Positions 4,769 through 13,604 of a stretch of 13,811 nt of DNA are shown here, in pieces. Source of the DNA: Firmicutes bacterium UBA4845 (GTDB lineage Bacteria > Bacillota > Clostridia > Tissierellales > Sedimentibacteraceae). The DNA lies in contig DHER01000113.1 in the NCBI GenBank assembly GCA_002399975.1, forward strand, positions 1 to 13,811, written 5' to 3'. The notes beneath the pieces are model-generated. The model was not told where the DNA came from. It made no database searches and saw nothing but the letters and a program-made list of their open reading frames with translations. Within the stretch, counting starts at the first letter, position 1. The number at the start of each line of letters is the position of its first letter. Position numbers and translations under genes: made by a program.

Positions 4769-7090
4769 ATGAAAAAAAAATTACTGACAAGTATTGTCAT
4801 AATGATATTACTTGTTTCGTTTACCAATGTGAATGCACAAGATTATCCCGATATTAACAGGGATCCATACTTAAAGGATGCAGCCGGATTATTGTCAAAT
4901 TACGACATTGTACAGGGTTATCCTGATGGCACCTTTAAACCTGAAAAAGCTGTAACCCGTGCCGAAATGGCCAAAATAGCTACAGTTTCCGCAGGATGGC
5001 CGGAATATAAAAAAAATACAATCTGTACTTATGAGGATATTGAAGGACATTGGGCAGAAAATTATATCGAACTTGCTGATGCTCTTAACATTGTAAAGGG
5101 AATCTCACCTATAATATACGATCCTGACAGTTTAATCAGTTATAATGAGGCATACACAATGATATTAAGGCTTCTTGGATACAACGATGAATCTTTGGAA
5201 GGAATATGGCCTCATAATTACTATGCAAAGGCAAAAGAACTTAATTTGTTAAAAAATGTTGAAACGAAAAGCGAATTCGCATCAAGAAGAGATATTTCCA
5301 TAATGCTATACAATGCATTAAACTGCAATCTGGTAAAAGTAAAAAGTGATAATACAATTTATGATACAGGTAAAACATTGTTGTCATTAATAGGAAAAAA
5401 AGCAACAAAAGAACTTACTTTACGTGACCTAAAAACTGAAAACTTTGATTTTACTGATTATTTATTCAATAAATGGGATGTATATTATGACAATGACGAG
5501 AAAATAGTATATTTAACAAATCCCAGATATAAAGAATTTACAGGGTTAGTTACAAGTCTTATGGCAAACAACCTTATATTCGCAACTGATGATTACGGCA
5601 ATGTAAGATCCTTTCAGATTCCTGATGTACCAATTATAATAAATGGAGAAAAAAATGACTACAACAATTTAAAAGACAGCAGAATAAGAATAGTATATAA
5701 GGACGACTCTTCAAAAGATGCTGTTCTAGGAGTAACTGCCTACAAAGAAACAGATGCTATTATTGTTGAAAGGAAAAATTTATACAAACAAGGAAGTGAA
5801 GTTTTTGCAGGAAAAAAGTTACCGACCGAAAACAACGGTGAAGTTAATTACAACAAACTCCATATATCGGGAGATGCAAAATCTTTGGAAGATATTAAAG
5901 AAGACGATGTAGTATATTTCTATGAAACCAAGTATTCATCAAAAGCTGATGTGCTTACATTAAAGGTCTTGAGAAAACAGGCTAATGGTATAATAACAGA
6001 TATACAGTCAGATAGCGACAATACGTCTTACACCATAAACGGCATAAGCTACAAAACAGGAGACCAGTTCGTTCCTACAGAAGATCCTTCTATCAATGAC
6101 AATGTAAAACTAATACTTGACAAAAATAACGAGATAGTAAAAATTAATATTACCAGTTATGGGAAAGAACCTTCCACATTTGGCATAGTTTTAAGTTCGG
6201 AAAATAGTAAAAACGGCAATGCTTCCGTTCGAATACTTGATGAAAAGGGTGCTCTGGGAACTTATTCTCTTGCTGATAATTCAAGCGTTGTTACTGTAGT
6301 TGAAAGCGGCATTGATTTAATTAAAAATACGAATTTAAAAAAGAATGATATTGTAAAGTTTGCCCCCGTGGACAGTGGAAATTTAAAAATAATCAATTAT
6401 ATTCCGTCCCCAACATACATTGCAAACAGCTATAATGCCAAAACATCGACTTTATCAAACGGATACCGGATTTCATCGGAAACGTTTATAGTCTATGAAT
6501 CAAAAGGCAAATACCAACTGCTAAAGCCGGAACAATTAGGAACAAATTTAGAAGGGAAAGCGGCTATAGGCTATAATTCACATATTGATGCACTATATTT
6601 AAGCAAGGGAATAAAAACTGAAATCCCGGCAGAGACCCCGAAAGTATACAATGGAACAATCTATGGCATAATAAAAGATGTTATAAGAATTGACAATGAT
6701 ACAAGTCATGTTCAATTTTTTAACAATAACAATGTATTTTCTGTTTCTAACGATTCCATGGCAGGGAAAAAAATTTCATCCGTTCTTAATTCATATGTAA
6801 AAGCAGAAATAAATAACGGAAATATTAAAGATATTAATAAGGTAATACCAGAAACCGACAAGGTTAAAATAACACAAGTTTATTCAAACCAACTACAAAT
6901 TGATAACATAACTTACATGGAATATTCACCGGATTTAAAGGTATATGTATGCACCACAGACAGATCCGGAAATATTACCGGCTTTAATACAGGAAGCAAG
7001 TATAATATAAAACCAGGCACAACGGCTCAACTATATGATTTGTATGGAGGATTCGACGGAATAATAGATTTGATACTGATGTACAATTAA
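4769..7090 (+). CDS. Exported S-layer-homology (SLH) domain protein of unknown function
   Basis: 773 residues from the ATG at 4769. I prefer this start to the GTG at 4760 because it begins the signal peptide with MKKK and has AGGG at suitable spacing. Signal peptide 1-23, cleavage probably VNA|QD. Three SLH repeats follow: about 33-73 (with GYPDGTFKP and VTRAEMAKI), 88-137 (FEDI-like YEDIEGHWAENYI) and 147-184 (degenerate, ASRRDIS for TRAE). SLH domains anchor proteins non-covalently to secondary wall polysaccharide. The remaining 580 residues have no enzyme motif I recognise; they look beta-rich, with loosely repeated units starting GLVTS (258), GIITDI (407), GIVLSS (472) and GTIYGI (629). 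It stands alone between its own promoter region and terminator. A structural or wall-associated role is likely. Confidence 0.88.
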   Translation: MKKKLLTSIVIMILLVSFTNVNAQDYPDINRDPYLKDAAGLLSNYDIVQGYPDGTFKPEKAVTRAEMAKIATVSAGWPEYKKNTICTYEDIEGHWAENYIELADALNIVKGISPIIYDPDSLISYNEAYTMILRLLGYNDESLEGIWPHNYYAKAKELNLLKNVETKSEFASRRDISIMLYNALNCNLVKVKSDNTIYDTGKTLLSLIGKKATKELTLRDLKTENFDFTDYLFNKWDVYYDNDEKIVYLTNPRYKEFTGLVTSLMANNLIFATDDYGNVRSFQIPDVPIIINGEKNDYNNLKDSRIRIVYKDDSSKDAVLGVTAYKETDAIIVERKNLYKQGSEVFAGKKLPTENNGEVNYNKLHISGDAKSLEDIKEDDVVYFYETKYSSKADVLTLKVLRKQANGIITDIQSDSDNTSYTINGISYKTGDQFVPTEDPSINDNVKLILDKNNEIVKINITSYGKEPSTFGIVLSSENSKNGNASVRILDEKGALGTYSLADNSSVVTVVESGIDLIKNTNLKKNDIVKFAPVDSGNLKIINYIPSPTYIANSYNAKTSTLSNGYRISSETFIVYESKGKYQLLKPEQLGTNLEGKAAIGYNSHIDALYLSKGIKTEIPAETPKVYNGTIYGIIKDVIRIDNDTSHVQFFNNNNVFSVSNDSMAGKKISSVLNSYVKAEINNGNIKDINKVIPETDKVKITQVYSNQLQIDNITYMEYSPDLKVYVCTTDRSGNITGFNTGSKYNIKPGTTAQLYDLYGGFDGIIDLILMYN

Positions 7091-7113
7091 AAACCTAAAT
7101 CGATTAGTTAAAT

Positions 7114-7162
7114 AATGGAATGGCATTACTTTAAATTCTTTTTGCCATTTCATTGATTTTTT
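7114..7162 (+). terminator. Terminator of the SLH-domain gene
   Basis: AATGGAATGGCA (7114-7125) pairs with TGCCATTTCATT (7143-7154) over 12 bp with one G-T pair. The loop is 17 bases, and six T follow (7157-7162). Confidence 0.7.
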
Positions 7163-7198
7163 AAATTATACAAGTAATGTTTAGGAGGGTTTAAGTAA

Positions 7199-8326
7199 AT
7201 GAGAGAAAAGATTCGTCCGGCATGGGTTGAAGTAAACATGGAAAAAGCAGTTCATAACTTTTCGGAAGTACGAAGAGCTATAGGTCCAAACGTAAAAATT
7301 TGTGCTGTCGTAAAGGCCGACAGCTATGGTATGGGAGCCTCTGAGCTTTCAAAAATGTATATAAAAAATGATGTCTACATGTTTGCTGTAGCAGTCATCT
7401 CTGAAGCTTTGGATTTAAGAAAAGAAATAAGAGACAAAGATATTTTAATTTTAGGTTATACTCCTGAGGAATTTTTCGATGACGCAATAAATAATAACAT
7501 AACCCTTTCGATTTATAACTATAATTCAGCTGAAAAATTAAATACCGCTGCAAAAAAAATTAATAAAAAAGCAAAAATACATATAATGGTTGAAACAGGC
7601 ATGAACAGGCTTGGTTTCTCTCCTACAGAGGAAAATGCGGATAAAGTTGCCGCAATAGCAAAAATGGAAAACATCAACATAGAAGGTTCCTTCTCACATT
7701 TGGCAAAAGCCGATGAAAAAGATAAAACATCAGCGCATAAACAGGCAGAAAAATTTATAAGTTTTATGAATATGCTTGAAAAACGCAACGTAAAAATCCC
7801 CATAAAGCATATAGCAAACAGCGCTACAATAATAGACATGCCGAAATATTATTTTGATATGGTAAGGCCCGGCATAATATTATCAGGCTTTTATCCTTCC
7901 GACAAAGTTAACAAGCAAACATATAAATTTGAAATATGCGTAACATTAAAAGCCAGAGTTGCCAACGTAAAAACAATACAACCTGGAGAGGGCGTAAGCT
8001 ATGGTCATTTATTCAAGGCGACAAAACCCACGGTCGTTGGAACTATTCCATTAGGTTATGCGGACGGATATTCAAGACTTTTATCAAACAAGGGATATAT
8101 AATTGTAAAGGGAGTAAAATGCCCAATATTAGGGAAAATATGCATGGATCAATTTATGGCAGACTTATCACAGGTTGATAATCCTCAAATAGGAGATGAA
8201 GCAATCATATACGGCGACGGCACTGACGGTGCCATGACTGCAGAAGATGTAGCAAATATGCGAAACACTATATCCTATGAAGTTTTAACAAACTTAAGCA
8301 AAAGGCTTCCAAGAAAATATTTATAG
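7199..8326 (+). CDS. alr: Alanine racemase (PLP-dependent)
   Basis: 375 residues, normal length. Interconverts L- and D-alanine in the cytoplasm and supplies D-alanine for peptidoglycan. The N-terminal barrel carries AVVKADSYGMG with the PLP lysine K39, then MNRLGF (135-140) with the conserved arginine R136, and HIANSAT (204-210). The C-terminal beta domain has VSYGH with the second catalytic base Y268, GYADGYSR (286-293) and CMDQ (315-318). The start is fixed by AGGAGGG (7183-7189), 9 bases before the ATG. It lies between two terminators, so it is probably transcribed alone from a promoter just upstream that I cannot place well. Specificity for serine or another amino acid cannot be ruled out, but all expected alanine racemase residues are present. 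Confidence 0.95.
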   Translation: MREKIRPAWVEVNMEKAVHNFSEVRRAIGPNVKICAVVKADSYGMGASELSKMYIKNDVYMFAVAVISEALDLRKEIRDKDILILGYTPEEFFDDAINNNITLSIYNYNSAEKLNTAAKKINKKAKIHIMVETGMNRLGFSPTEENADKVAAIAKMENINIEGSFSHLAKADEKDKTSAHKQAEKFISFMNMLEKRNVKIPIKHIANSATIIDMPKYYFDMVRPGIILSGFYPSDKVNKQTYKFEICVTLKARVANVKTIQPGEGVSYGHLFKATKPTVVGTIPLGYADGYSRLLSNKGYIIVKGVKCPILGKICMDQFMADLSQVDNPQIGDEAIIYGDGTDGAMTAEDVANMRNTISYEVLTNLSKRLPRKYL

Positions 8327-8401
8327 TTAAAGATACTAAGTTGTAAAGTTCAAATTACTTAGAGGTTTAGATAAAATTAGACAAAATAAACATTAACAAG
8401 G

Positions 8402-8439
8402 ACAGGTTTTTAATATAATTTATTAAAGACCTGTTTTTT
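8402..8439 (+). terminator. Terminator of alr
   Basis: ACAGGTTTTTAATA (8402-8415) pairs with TATTAAAGACCTGT (8421-8434), 14 bp with one G-T pair and a 5-base loop; five further T follow (8435-8439). Confidence 0.85.
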
Positions 8440-8587
8440 GCTATGAACGGTAAAAAATTCAGCATAATCCTTATTTTCATAAAAATACAATGATAATATA
8501 AAAAAATAAAAGTATATAATATGAAAACAGATTTTATATATTGTATGCAATATGAATAACAATGTTTTTACATGGCGGAAAATTTTC

Positions 8588-8616
8588 TTGCAAAAACATT
8601 TTCAAAGTGCTATATT
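8588..8616 (+). promoter_or_regulatory. Promoter of the livJHMGF operon
   Basis: TTGCAA (8588-8593), 17-bp spacer, TATATT (8611-8616). It is about 40 bases before the livJ start. The AATTTTC just upstream resembles half of a CodY box, but the other half does not fit. Confidence 0.65.
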
Positions 8617-8656
8617 AGAGTCATATAAATTAAGTTAATAAGTGAGGGAAAGGTGA

Positions 8657-9835
8657 ATGAAAAGGAAAATATCTTTATTTTTATGCTTTATGATGGTCTT
8701 TACAATGTTTACAGCCTGTAGCAACGAACAGGGTACAAGCACCTCCGAAGCAGGATCAGACGAGGATGTAATAAAAATAGGTGTATTTGAACCTCTAACA
8801 GGTGAAAACGGCGGAGGAGGCTTGCAGGAGCTTGATGGAATTGAATATGCCAACAAAATGTACCCTGAAGTATTAGGAAAGAAAATACAACTTGTAGTAG
8901 TTGACAACAAAAGTGATAAGGGAGAAGGAACCACATCCGTTTCAAGACTTATAGAAAAAGACAAAGTTGCAGCAATAATAGGTTCATACGGTTCCGGTGT
9001 ATCAATTGCAGCCGGCGATATAATAAAGAATGCAAAAATACCTGCAATGGGCGCTTCCTGTACCAACCCTATGGTTACCCAGGGCAACGAATATTACTTC
9101 CGCGCATGCTTTATTGATCCGTTTCAGGGTAAGGTTATGGCAAATTATGCTTTAGAAAAAGGCGCAAAAACGGCTGCTGTAATAATGCAGAACGGCGACG
9201 ATTACTCCATAGGTCTTGGCAACTTTTTTATTAAATCATTTAAAGAATTAACCGGAGACGAAAACAGCATAATTGATGTTTCAGAATTCCAGGTAAATGA
9301 TACAGACTTTAACTCCATACTTACAAATATTAAAGCTAAGAATCCTGACGTTATATTTGCACCAAGCTCTTTAACAACAGCTCCTCTGATTATAAGCCAG
9401 GCAAGAGATCTGGGAATCAAAAGTCTTATTATGGGCGGAGATACCTGGGAAAACCCTTCTGTTATAGATGTGGCAGGCTCGGATGCTGAAGGAATTTTTA
9501 TTTCCACATTCTTTGACGAAAGTAACCCTGCAACAGAAGAAGCAAGATCCTTTATTGAAGGCTACAGGGAAGAATTAGGAGGCAAGGAACCTAATATACC
9601 TGCTGTTGCCGCATTAGGATATGATGCATACTTGTTGATAAGGGATGCTATTGAGCGAGCAGGCTCAACAAACGGAGATGCTATTAAAGATGCATTAAAT
9701 TCCACAAAAGACTTTGAGGGTGTTACAGGTATTATCAACTTCACCGAAGAGGGAGATGCTGATAAAAATATTGCGGTTATCAAAACAGTTGAAAATGGAA
9801 AGTTCAAATATATTGATACAGTTGAAATAAAATAA
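8657..9835 (+). CDS. livJ: Branched-chain amino-acid ABC transporter, substrate-binding lipoprotein
   Basis: 392 residues. An N-terminal lipoprotein signal ends in FTAC, so C21 is probably lipid-modified and anchors the receptor on the outer face of the membrane. The mature part begins with the family motif IKIGVFEPLTGENGG (about 39-53) and is a two-lobed periplasmic-binding fold of the LivJ/LivK group (Peripla_BP_6), with AAIIGSYGSG (105-114) and a second lobe around GAKTAAVIMQNGDDYS. It is first in an operon with two permeases and two ATPases, so it supplies their substrate. The family binds leucine, isoleucine and valine but also other amides or amino acids; specificity cannot be read from sequence alone. 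Start chosen by GAGGG at 8645-8648, about 8 bases upstream. Confidence 0.93.
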   Translation: MKRKISLFLCFMMVFTMFTACSNEQGTSTSEAGSDEDVIKIGVFEPLTGENGGGGLQELDGIEYANKMYPEVLGKKIQLVVVDNKSDKGEGTTSVSRLIEKDKVAAIIGSYGSGVSIAAGDIIKNAKIPAMGASCTNPMVTQGNEYYFRACFIDPFQGKVMANYALEKGAKTAAVIMQNGDDYSIGLGNFFIKSFKELTGDENSIIDVSEFQVNDTDFNSILTNIKAKNPDVIFAPSSLTTAPLIISQARDLGIKSLIMGGDTWENPSVIDVAGSDAEGIFISTFFDESNPATEEARSFIEGYREELGGKEPNIPAVAALGYDAYLLIRDAIERAGSTNGDAIKDALNSTKDFEGVTGIINFTEEGDADKNIAVIKTVENGKFKYIDTVEIK

Positions 9836-9873
9836 AATGAAATAGACGTAGTAAAGAAAATGTATTACAGTAT

Positions 9874-9898
9874 AAGGCGAACTTATCGTTCGCCTTTT
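9874..9898 (+). terminator. Hairpin between livJ and livH, partial terminator or mRNA-stability element
   Basis: AAGGCGAAC (9874-9882) pairs with GTTCGCCTT (9888-9896), loop TTATC, followed by TT then GC. The short T tract suggests partial termination or 3-prime protection of the livJ message, which would make more receptor than permease. The ribosome binding site for livH (TTGGAGGA, about 9940-9947) follows. Confidence 0.6.
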
Positions 9899-9953
9899 GC
9901 AGTTATAGAGTAATCAATCAACCATTAATTATTTATTAATTGGAGGAATAAAT

Positions 9954-10847
9954 ATGACTTTTGAAATTTTCCTGCAGCAGCTTGCCAATGGTATATCTGT
10001 AGGAAGCCTTTATGCCTTAATAGCCATAGGCTATACAATGGTTTACGGCATCTTAAGGCTTATTAACTTTGCACATGGAGATATATTCATGATGGCGGCA
10101 TATTTTATGATTTTTAGTATGGTAAACTTCAGTCTGCCATGGTATGTGTCCACAGTGATTGTAATTGCTGCAACAATACTGCTGGGAGTAGTTATAGAAA
10201 AGGTAGCATACAAGCCTCTCAGGGATGCTTCCCGTATGTCAATAATGATATCTGCAATCGGCGTGTCATTTCTTCTGCAAAATTTAGCCACATACTTGTT
10301 CACTGGAGTACCGAAAGGCTTCCCAGATATACCTTTCCTTACCAAAGCAATAAGTTTTGGAAATGTATCTTTATCGATGGTAACTGTGGTAACTCCTATA
10401 ATTACTATTATATTGCTGTTTGTTGTACTATTCATAACAAATAAAACGAAAATAGGAATGGCAATGAGAGCAGTGTCAAAGGACTTTGAAACAGCCAAAC
10501 TTATGGGAATTAATATAAACAATGTAATTTCTTCAACTTTTGTAATAGGCTCCGGCTTGGCTGCTATAGGTGCAATATTGTGGGGATCAAAGTATGCTGC
10601 TGTAATGCCTGTTATGGGTGTAATGCCCGGCTTAAAGTGTTTTATTGCAGCTGTCTTAGGAGGCATAGGTAATACAACAGGCGCCGTTATCGGAGGTTTT
10701 ATACTTGGAATGGCGGAAATTATGCTGGTTTCTTTTATACCGCCCTTAACAGGCTACAGAGATGCTATCGCATTTGTTATTTTAATAATAGTATTGCTTA
10801 TTAAACCTACAGGACTCCTTGGAGAGAAGGTGACGGATAAAGTATGA
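9954..10847 (+). CDS. livH: Branched-chain amino-acid ABC transporter permease LivH
   Basis: 297 residues and very hydrophobic, about eight membrane segments. Family motifs: RLINFAHGDIFMM (35-47), the coupling loop GMAMRAVSKDFETAKLMGIN (168-187) that contacts the ATPase, AAVLGGIGNTTGAVIGG (232-248), and the ending LLIKPTGLLG (281-290). Forms the membrane channel with LivM. The start ATG follows GGAGGA at normal spacing, 118 bases after livJ with a hairpin in between. It overlaps livM by 4 bases (ATGA), so the two permeases are translationally coupled. Confidence 0.95.
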   Translation: MTFEIFLQQLANGISVGSLYALIAIGYTMVYGILRLINFAHGDIFMMAAYFMIFSMVNFSLPWYVSTVIVIAATILLGVVIEKVAYKPLRDASRMSIMISAIGVSFLLQNLATYLFTGVPKGFPDIPFLTKAISFGNVSLSMVTVVTPIITIILLFVVLFITNKTKIGMAMRAVSKDFETAKLMGININNVISSTFVIGSGLAAIGAILWGSKYAAVMPVMGVMPGLKCFIAAVLGGIGNTTGAVIGGFILGMAEIMLVSFIPPLTGYRDAIAFVILIIVLLIKPTGLLGEKVTDKV

Positions 10848-11968
10848 TAACAAATAAAAAAAATACATTGTTTAGAAAATTAAACATACTGACGGTGATT
10901 ATAGCAATAATTTTACTATACCTTATAGACAGCGATATTGTAGGAAACCAATATATAAAACGTATTTTAAACCTTTGCGCTATTTATACCATAGTAAGTG
11001 TATCGATGAATCTCGTAAACGGATTTACAGGCCTATTTTCTCTGGGGCAGGCTGGATTCATGGCAATAGGCGCATATACGGTCGCCATATTCACTGTACC
11101 TGTGGAACTGCGTGAGTCAATATTTTATGTTGTGCCTCAAAATCCGGTATTATCGCAAATACAGATACCATTTTTCCCGGCGTTGTTAATAGGAGGCCTT
11201 TTAGCTGCTCTTGTAGCAATTTTAATTGGCATGCCTGTTCTTAGGTTAAAAAGCGATTATCTTGCCATTGCCACATTAGGGTTTTCGGAAATAATAAGAA
11301 TTATATTTACCAACATAAAGACTATAACTAACGGGGCATTGGGAATAAACCGCATTCCGGCCATACCTTCACTCGAACTTGACAATTTCAATATAAGCTT
11401 TGGTCCTATGTGGTCGATATTCGGAATAGCAGCACTATCTGTACTCTTAATCAGTCTTCTTGTTAATTCAAGCTATGGACGAGCATTTAAAGCAATAAGA
11501 GAAGACGACATAGCTGCGCAAGCAATGGGTATTAGTCCTTTCAAACATAAAGTAATGTCCTTTGCCATAGGAGCGTTTTTTGCCGGTATAGGCGGTGGAT
11601 TACTGGCTTCCTTGCTTGGAACTGTTGATCCTAAACAATTCTACTTTACAATGACATACAATTTCCTGTTAATTATTGTGTTAGGAGGCATGGGGAGTAT
11701 TTCCGGAACTGTAATAGCATCTTTTATTGTTACCGCCGGACTTGAACTACTGAGATTTTTTGATGAACCTCTAACATTATTTGGAGTTAACATACCAATA
11801 TTCAGAGCCGGACTCAGAATGGTTATTTACTCAATTTTATTAATGGTATTAGTTTTATTCTTTAGAAACGGCCTCTTAGGGCAAAAAGAACTGTCATGGA
11901 ACGCAATTATCGGATGGTTTAAAAATAAAATGCCTTCACACAAAAAAAGTGAAGGAGGTGCTTTATAA
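10844..11968 (+). CDS. livM: Branched-chain amino-acid ABC transporter permease LivM
   Basis: 374 residues with several membrane spans. Motifs: NGFTGLFSLGQAGFMAIGAY (59-78), RLKSDYLAIATLGFSEIIR (134-152), the ATPase coupling loop YGRAFKAIREDDIAAQAMGI (211-230) and LGGMGSISGTVIAS (280-293). Second half of the membrane channel. It starts inside the end of livH (ATGA overlap). Its last codons form a hairpin (11933-11955) that covers part of the livG ribosome binding site, and its stop overlaps the livG start by one base (TAATG). Confidence 0.95.
   Translation: MITNKKNTLFRKLNILTVIIAIILLYLIDSDIVGNQYIKRILNLCAIYTIVSVSMNLVNGFTGLFSLGQAGFMAIGAYTVAIFTVPVELRESIFYVVPQNPVLSQIQIPFFPALLIGGLLAALVAILIGMPVLRLKSDYLAIATLGFSEIIRIIFTNIKTITNGALGINRIPAIPSLELDNFNISFGPMWSIFGIAALSVLLISLLVNSSYGRAFKAIREDDIAAQAMGISPFKHKVMSFAIGAFFAGIGGGLLASLLGTVDPKQFYFTMTYNFLLIIVLGGMGSISGTVIASFIVTAGLELLRFFDEPLTLFGVNIPIFRAGLRMVIYSILLMVLVLFFRNGLLGQKELSWNAIIGWFKNKMPSHKKSEGGAL
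11933..11955 (+). promoter_or_regulatory. Hairpin covering the livG ribosome binding site
   Basis: CCTTCAC (11933-11939) pairs with GTGAAGG (11949-11955) around a 9-base loop. The paired GAAGG is the first part of the livG site GAAGGAGGTG (11951-11960). A ribosome finishing livM would open it, so livG translation probably depends on livM translation. The G/C content is modest, so the effect may be small. Confidence 0.4.
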
Positions 11969-12738
11969 TGGGAATATTAAAATTAAGTGGTATAACAATG
12001 AAATTCGGCGGTGTTGTAGCTGTAAATAATCTTAATATAGATGTTGAAAAAGGAAACATAGAAGCATTAATAGGTCCCAACGGTGCCGGCAAAACAACTG
12101 CTTTCAACACTATAACAGGAGTTTATACTCCAACCGAAGGCAGCGTATATTTTAATGATGAAGAAATAACCGGAATTGCACCTGACAAAATAACAAAAAA
12201 GGGTATTGCAAGAACATTTCAAAACATAAGGCTATTTAAAAACCTATCTGTACTTGACAATATTTTAATTGCCAATCATCTTCATATTAAAAGCAATTTT
12301 TTATCAAGTACTCTAAGAATGCCATGGTCAAGGGCAGAAGAAAAATATATGAAGAAAAAATCCGAAATGCTGTTAGAAAAACTTGGGCTCTTAAGCATAA
12401 ATAATGAAAAGGCTCATTCTCTGCCATACGGTGAACAAAGAAAATTGGAAATAGCAAGAGCTCTTGCCACTGATGCAAAACTCCTCTTATTAGATGAGCC
12501 TGCAGCCGGCATGAATCCAAATGAAACTGAAAAACTTGCTGAATTTATCCGTACAATAAGAGATGAATTTAACCTTACCATATTAATGATAGAGCACCAT
12601 ATGGACTTGGTAATGGAAATATCGGAAAAAATATATGTCTTGGATTTCGGGCATTTAATAGCCGAGGGTACTGCAGAACAGGTTAAAAACGACCCTAAAG
12701 TTATTGAAGCGTACTTGGGGGTAGAAGAAGATGCTTAA
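11968..12738 (+). CDS. livG: Branched-chain amino-acid ABC transporter ATPase LivG
   Basis: 256 residues. ABC ATPase motifs in order: Walker A GPNGAGKTT (36-44), Q-loop Q85 in ARTFQNIRLF, signature LPYGEQRKLEIARAL (152-166; the LPYG form is typical of LivG), Walker B LLLLDEP (172-178) and switch histidine H210 in MIEHHMDLV. The C-terminal VIEAYLG is also family-typical. Drives transport together with LivF on the LivHM channel. Preceded by a strong GAAGGAGGTG site inside livM; overlaps livF by 8 bases. Confidence 0.96.
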   Translation: MGILKLSGITMKFGGVVAVNNLNIDVEKGNIEALIGPNGAGKTTAFNTITGVYTPTEGSVYFNDEEITGIAPDKITKKGIARTFQNIRLFKNLSVLDNILIANHLHIKSNFLSSTLRMPWSRAEEKYMKKKSEMLLEKLGLLSINNEKAHSLPYGEQRKLEIARALATDAKLLLLDEPAAGMNPNETEKLAEFIRTIRDEFNLTILMIEHHMDLVMEISEKIYVLDFGHLIAEGTAEQVKNDPKVIEAYLGVEEDA

Positions 12739-13447
12739 AATAAAAAACCTTTACGTAAATTATGGAGGAATTTCGGCGGTAAAAGGAATCGGCTTAGATA
12801 TACCGGAAAAGTCCATTGTAACACTTATAGGAGCCAATGGAGCCGGCAAAAGCACCATTCTTCGTACAATTGCAGGGCTGGTAAAATCAGGCAAGGGAGA
12901 AATTGAATTCCTTGGTGAAAATATTATCGGAATGGATACAATTGATATTGTCAAAAAAGGAATAACTCTTGTCCCTGAAGGTCGTAGGGTATTCAGCAAT
13001 CTATCAGTGTTGGAAAATTTAAAAATCGGTGCATATCTGCAAAAGAAAGGAATTGAAGAAAACATTAAGAAAGTGTTTGATTTGTTCCCCATATTAAAAG
13101 AACGTTCATGGCAGATGGCAGGAACTCTTTCAGGCGGCGAACAACAAATGCTGGCAGTAGGAAGAGCATTGATGGCAAAACCAAAACTCATTATGATGGA
13201 TGAACCATCCTTGGGACTTGCGCCGCTTGTTGTCAATGGCATATTCGATATCATAAAACAAATTAACAAAGAAGGTACGACAATACTTTTAATTGAACAA
13301 AATGCAAACAAAGCATTGAAGATTGCAGATATGGGATATGTGCTTGAAACAGGCAATATAACGATGAAAGGCAAAGGGACAGAGCTCCTCCAAAACGAAA
13401 AAGTCAAAGAAGCATACCTTGGAACTTCAAAAAAAGCAGAGGCATAA
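12731..13447 (+). CDS. livF: Branched-chain amino-acid ABC transporter ATPase LivF
   Basis: 238 residues. Walker A GANGAGKST (34-42), LivF-type VPEGRRVFSNLSV (81-93), signature LSGGEQQMLAVGRAL (133-147), Walker B LIMMDEP (153-159). The switch position reads LIEQNANKA with Q190 instead of histidine, which is normal for LivF. Last gene of the operon; the start ATG lies inside the livG end, with GGGGG (12717-12721) about 9 bases upstream. Followed by hairpins from 13437 onward that probably end the transcript. Confidence 0.96.
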   Translation: MLKIKNLYVNYGGISAVKGIGLDIPEKSIVTLIGANGAGKSTILRTIAGLVKSGKGEIEFLGENIIGMDTIDIVKKGITLVPEGRRVFSNLSVLENLKIGAYLQKKGIEENIKKVFDLFPILKERSWQMAGTLSGGEQQMLAVGRALMAKPKLIMMDEPSLGLAPLVVNGIFDIIKQINKEGTTILLIEQNANKALKIADMGYVLETGNITMKGKGTELLQNEKVKEAYLGTSKKAEA

Positions 13448-13456
13448 ACCTCTGTT

Positions 13457-13495
13457 GAAAAAAAGAGACCAAATGGTCTGTAACTGAATTTTTTC
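13457..13495 (+). terminator. Probable terminator of the liv operon
   Basis: AGACC (13466-13470) pairs with GGTCT (13475-13479), inside an outer pairing of GAAAAAA (13457-13463) with TTTTTTC (13489-13495). A short hairpin CAGAGG/CCTCTG (13437-13442 with 13449-13454) spans the livF stop just before it. Weaker than the other terminators in the window. Confidence 0.45.
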
Positions 13496-13543
13496 ATACA
13501 TTTCATTGTGTATAGTGAAGCCTTAGTATTACATGGTTTACTG

Positions 13544-13562
13544 AATAATGTACTTTTTATAA
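13544..13562 (+). repeat. 19-bp direct repeat, first copy
   Basis: AATAATGTACTTTTTATAA; differs from 13605-13623 at one base (T for G). The core ATAATGTA also occurs inverted at 13568-13575 (TACATTAT). Confidence 0.6.
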
Positions 13563-13604
13563 AATCATACATTATACATAAAACATACAAAATATTATCT
13601 ATAT

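Larger units (their letters stand above)
8327..8656. other. Intergenic region between alr and livJ
   Basis: 330 bases with no coding frame. Holds the alr terminator, a small inverted repeat ATATTG/CAATAT (8538-8543 and 8548-8553), the livJ promoter and the livJ ribosome binding site. Nothing else is recognised. Confidence 0.7.

Noticed and set aside
8581..8595. CodY box before livJ
   Set aside because: AATTTTC matches the left half of the CodY consensus, but the right half differs at five positions, so I do not call it.
10043..10666. Reverse-strand frame of 207 codons opposite livH
   Set aside because: Shadow of a conserved permease; no recognisable domain and no start signals.
12760..13590. 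Reverse-strand frame of 276 codons opposite livF
   Set aside because: It overlies a clear LivF ATPase with all motifs; the translated product is rich in serine and proline, as expected of an antisense shadow, and has no ribosome binding site or family resemblance.
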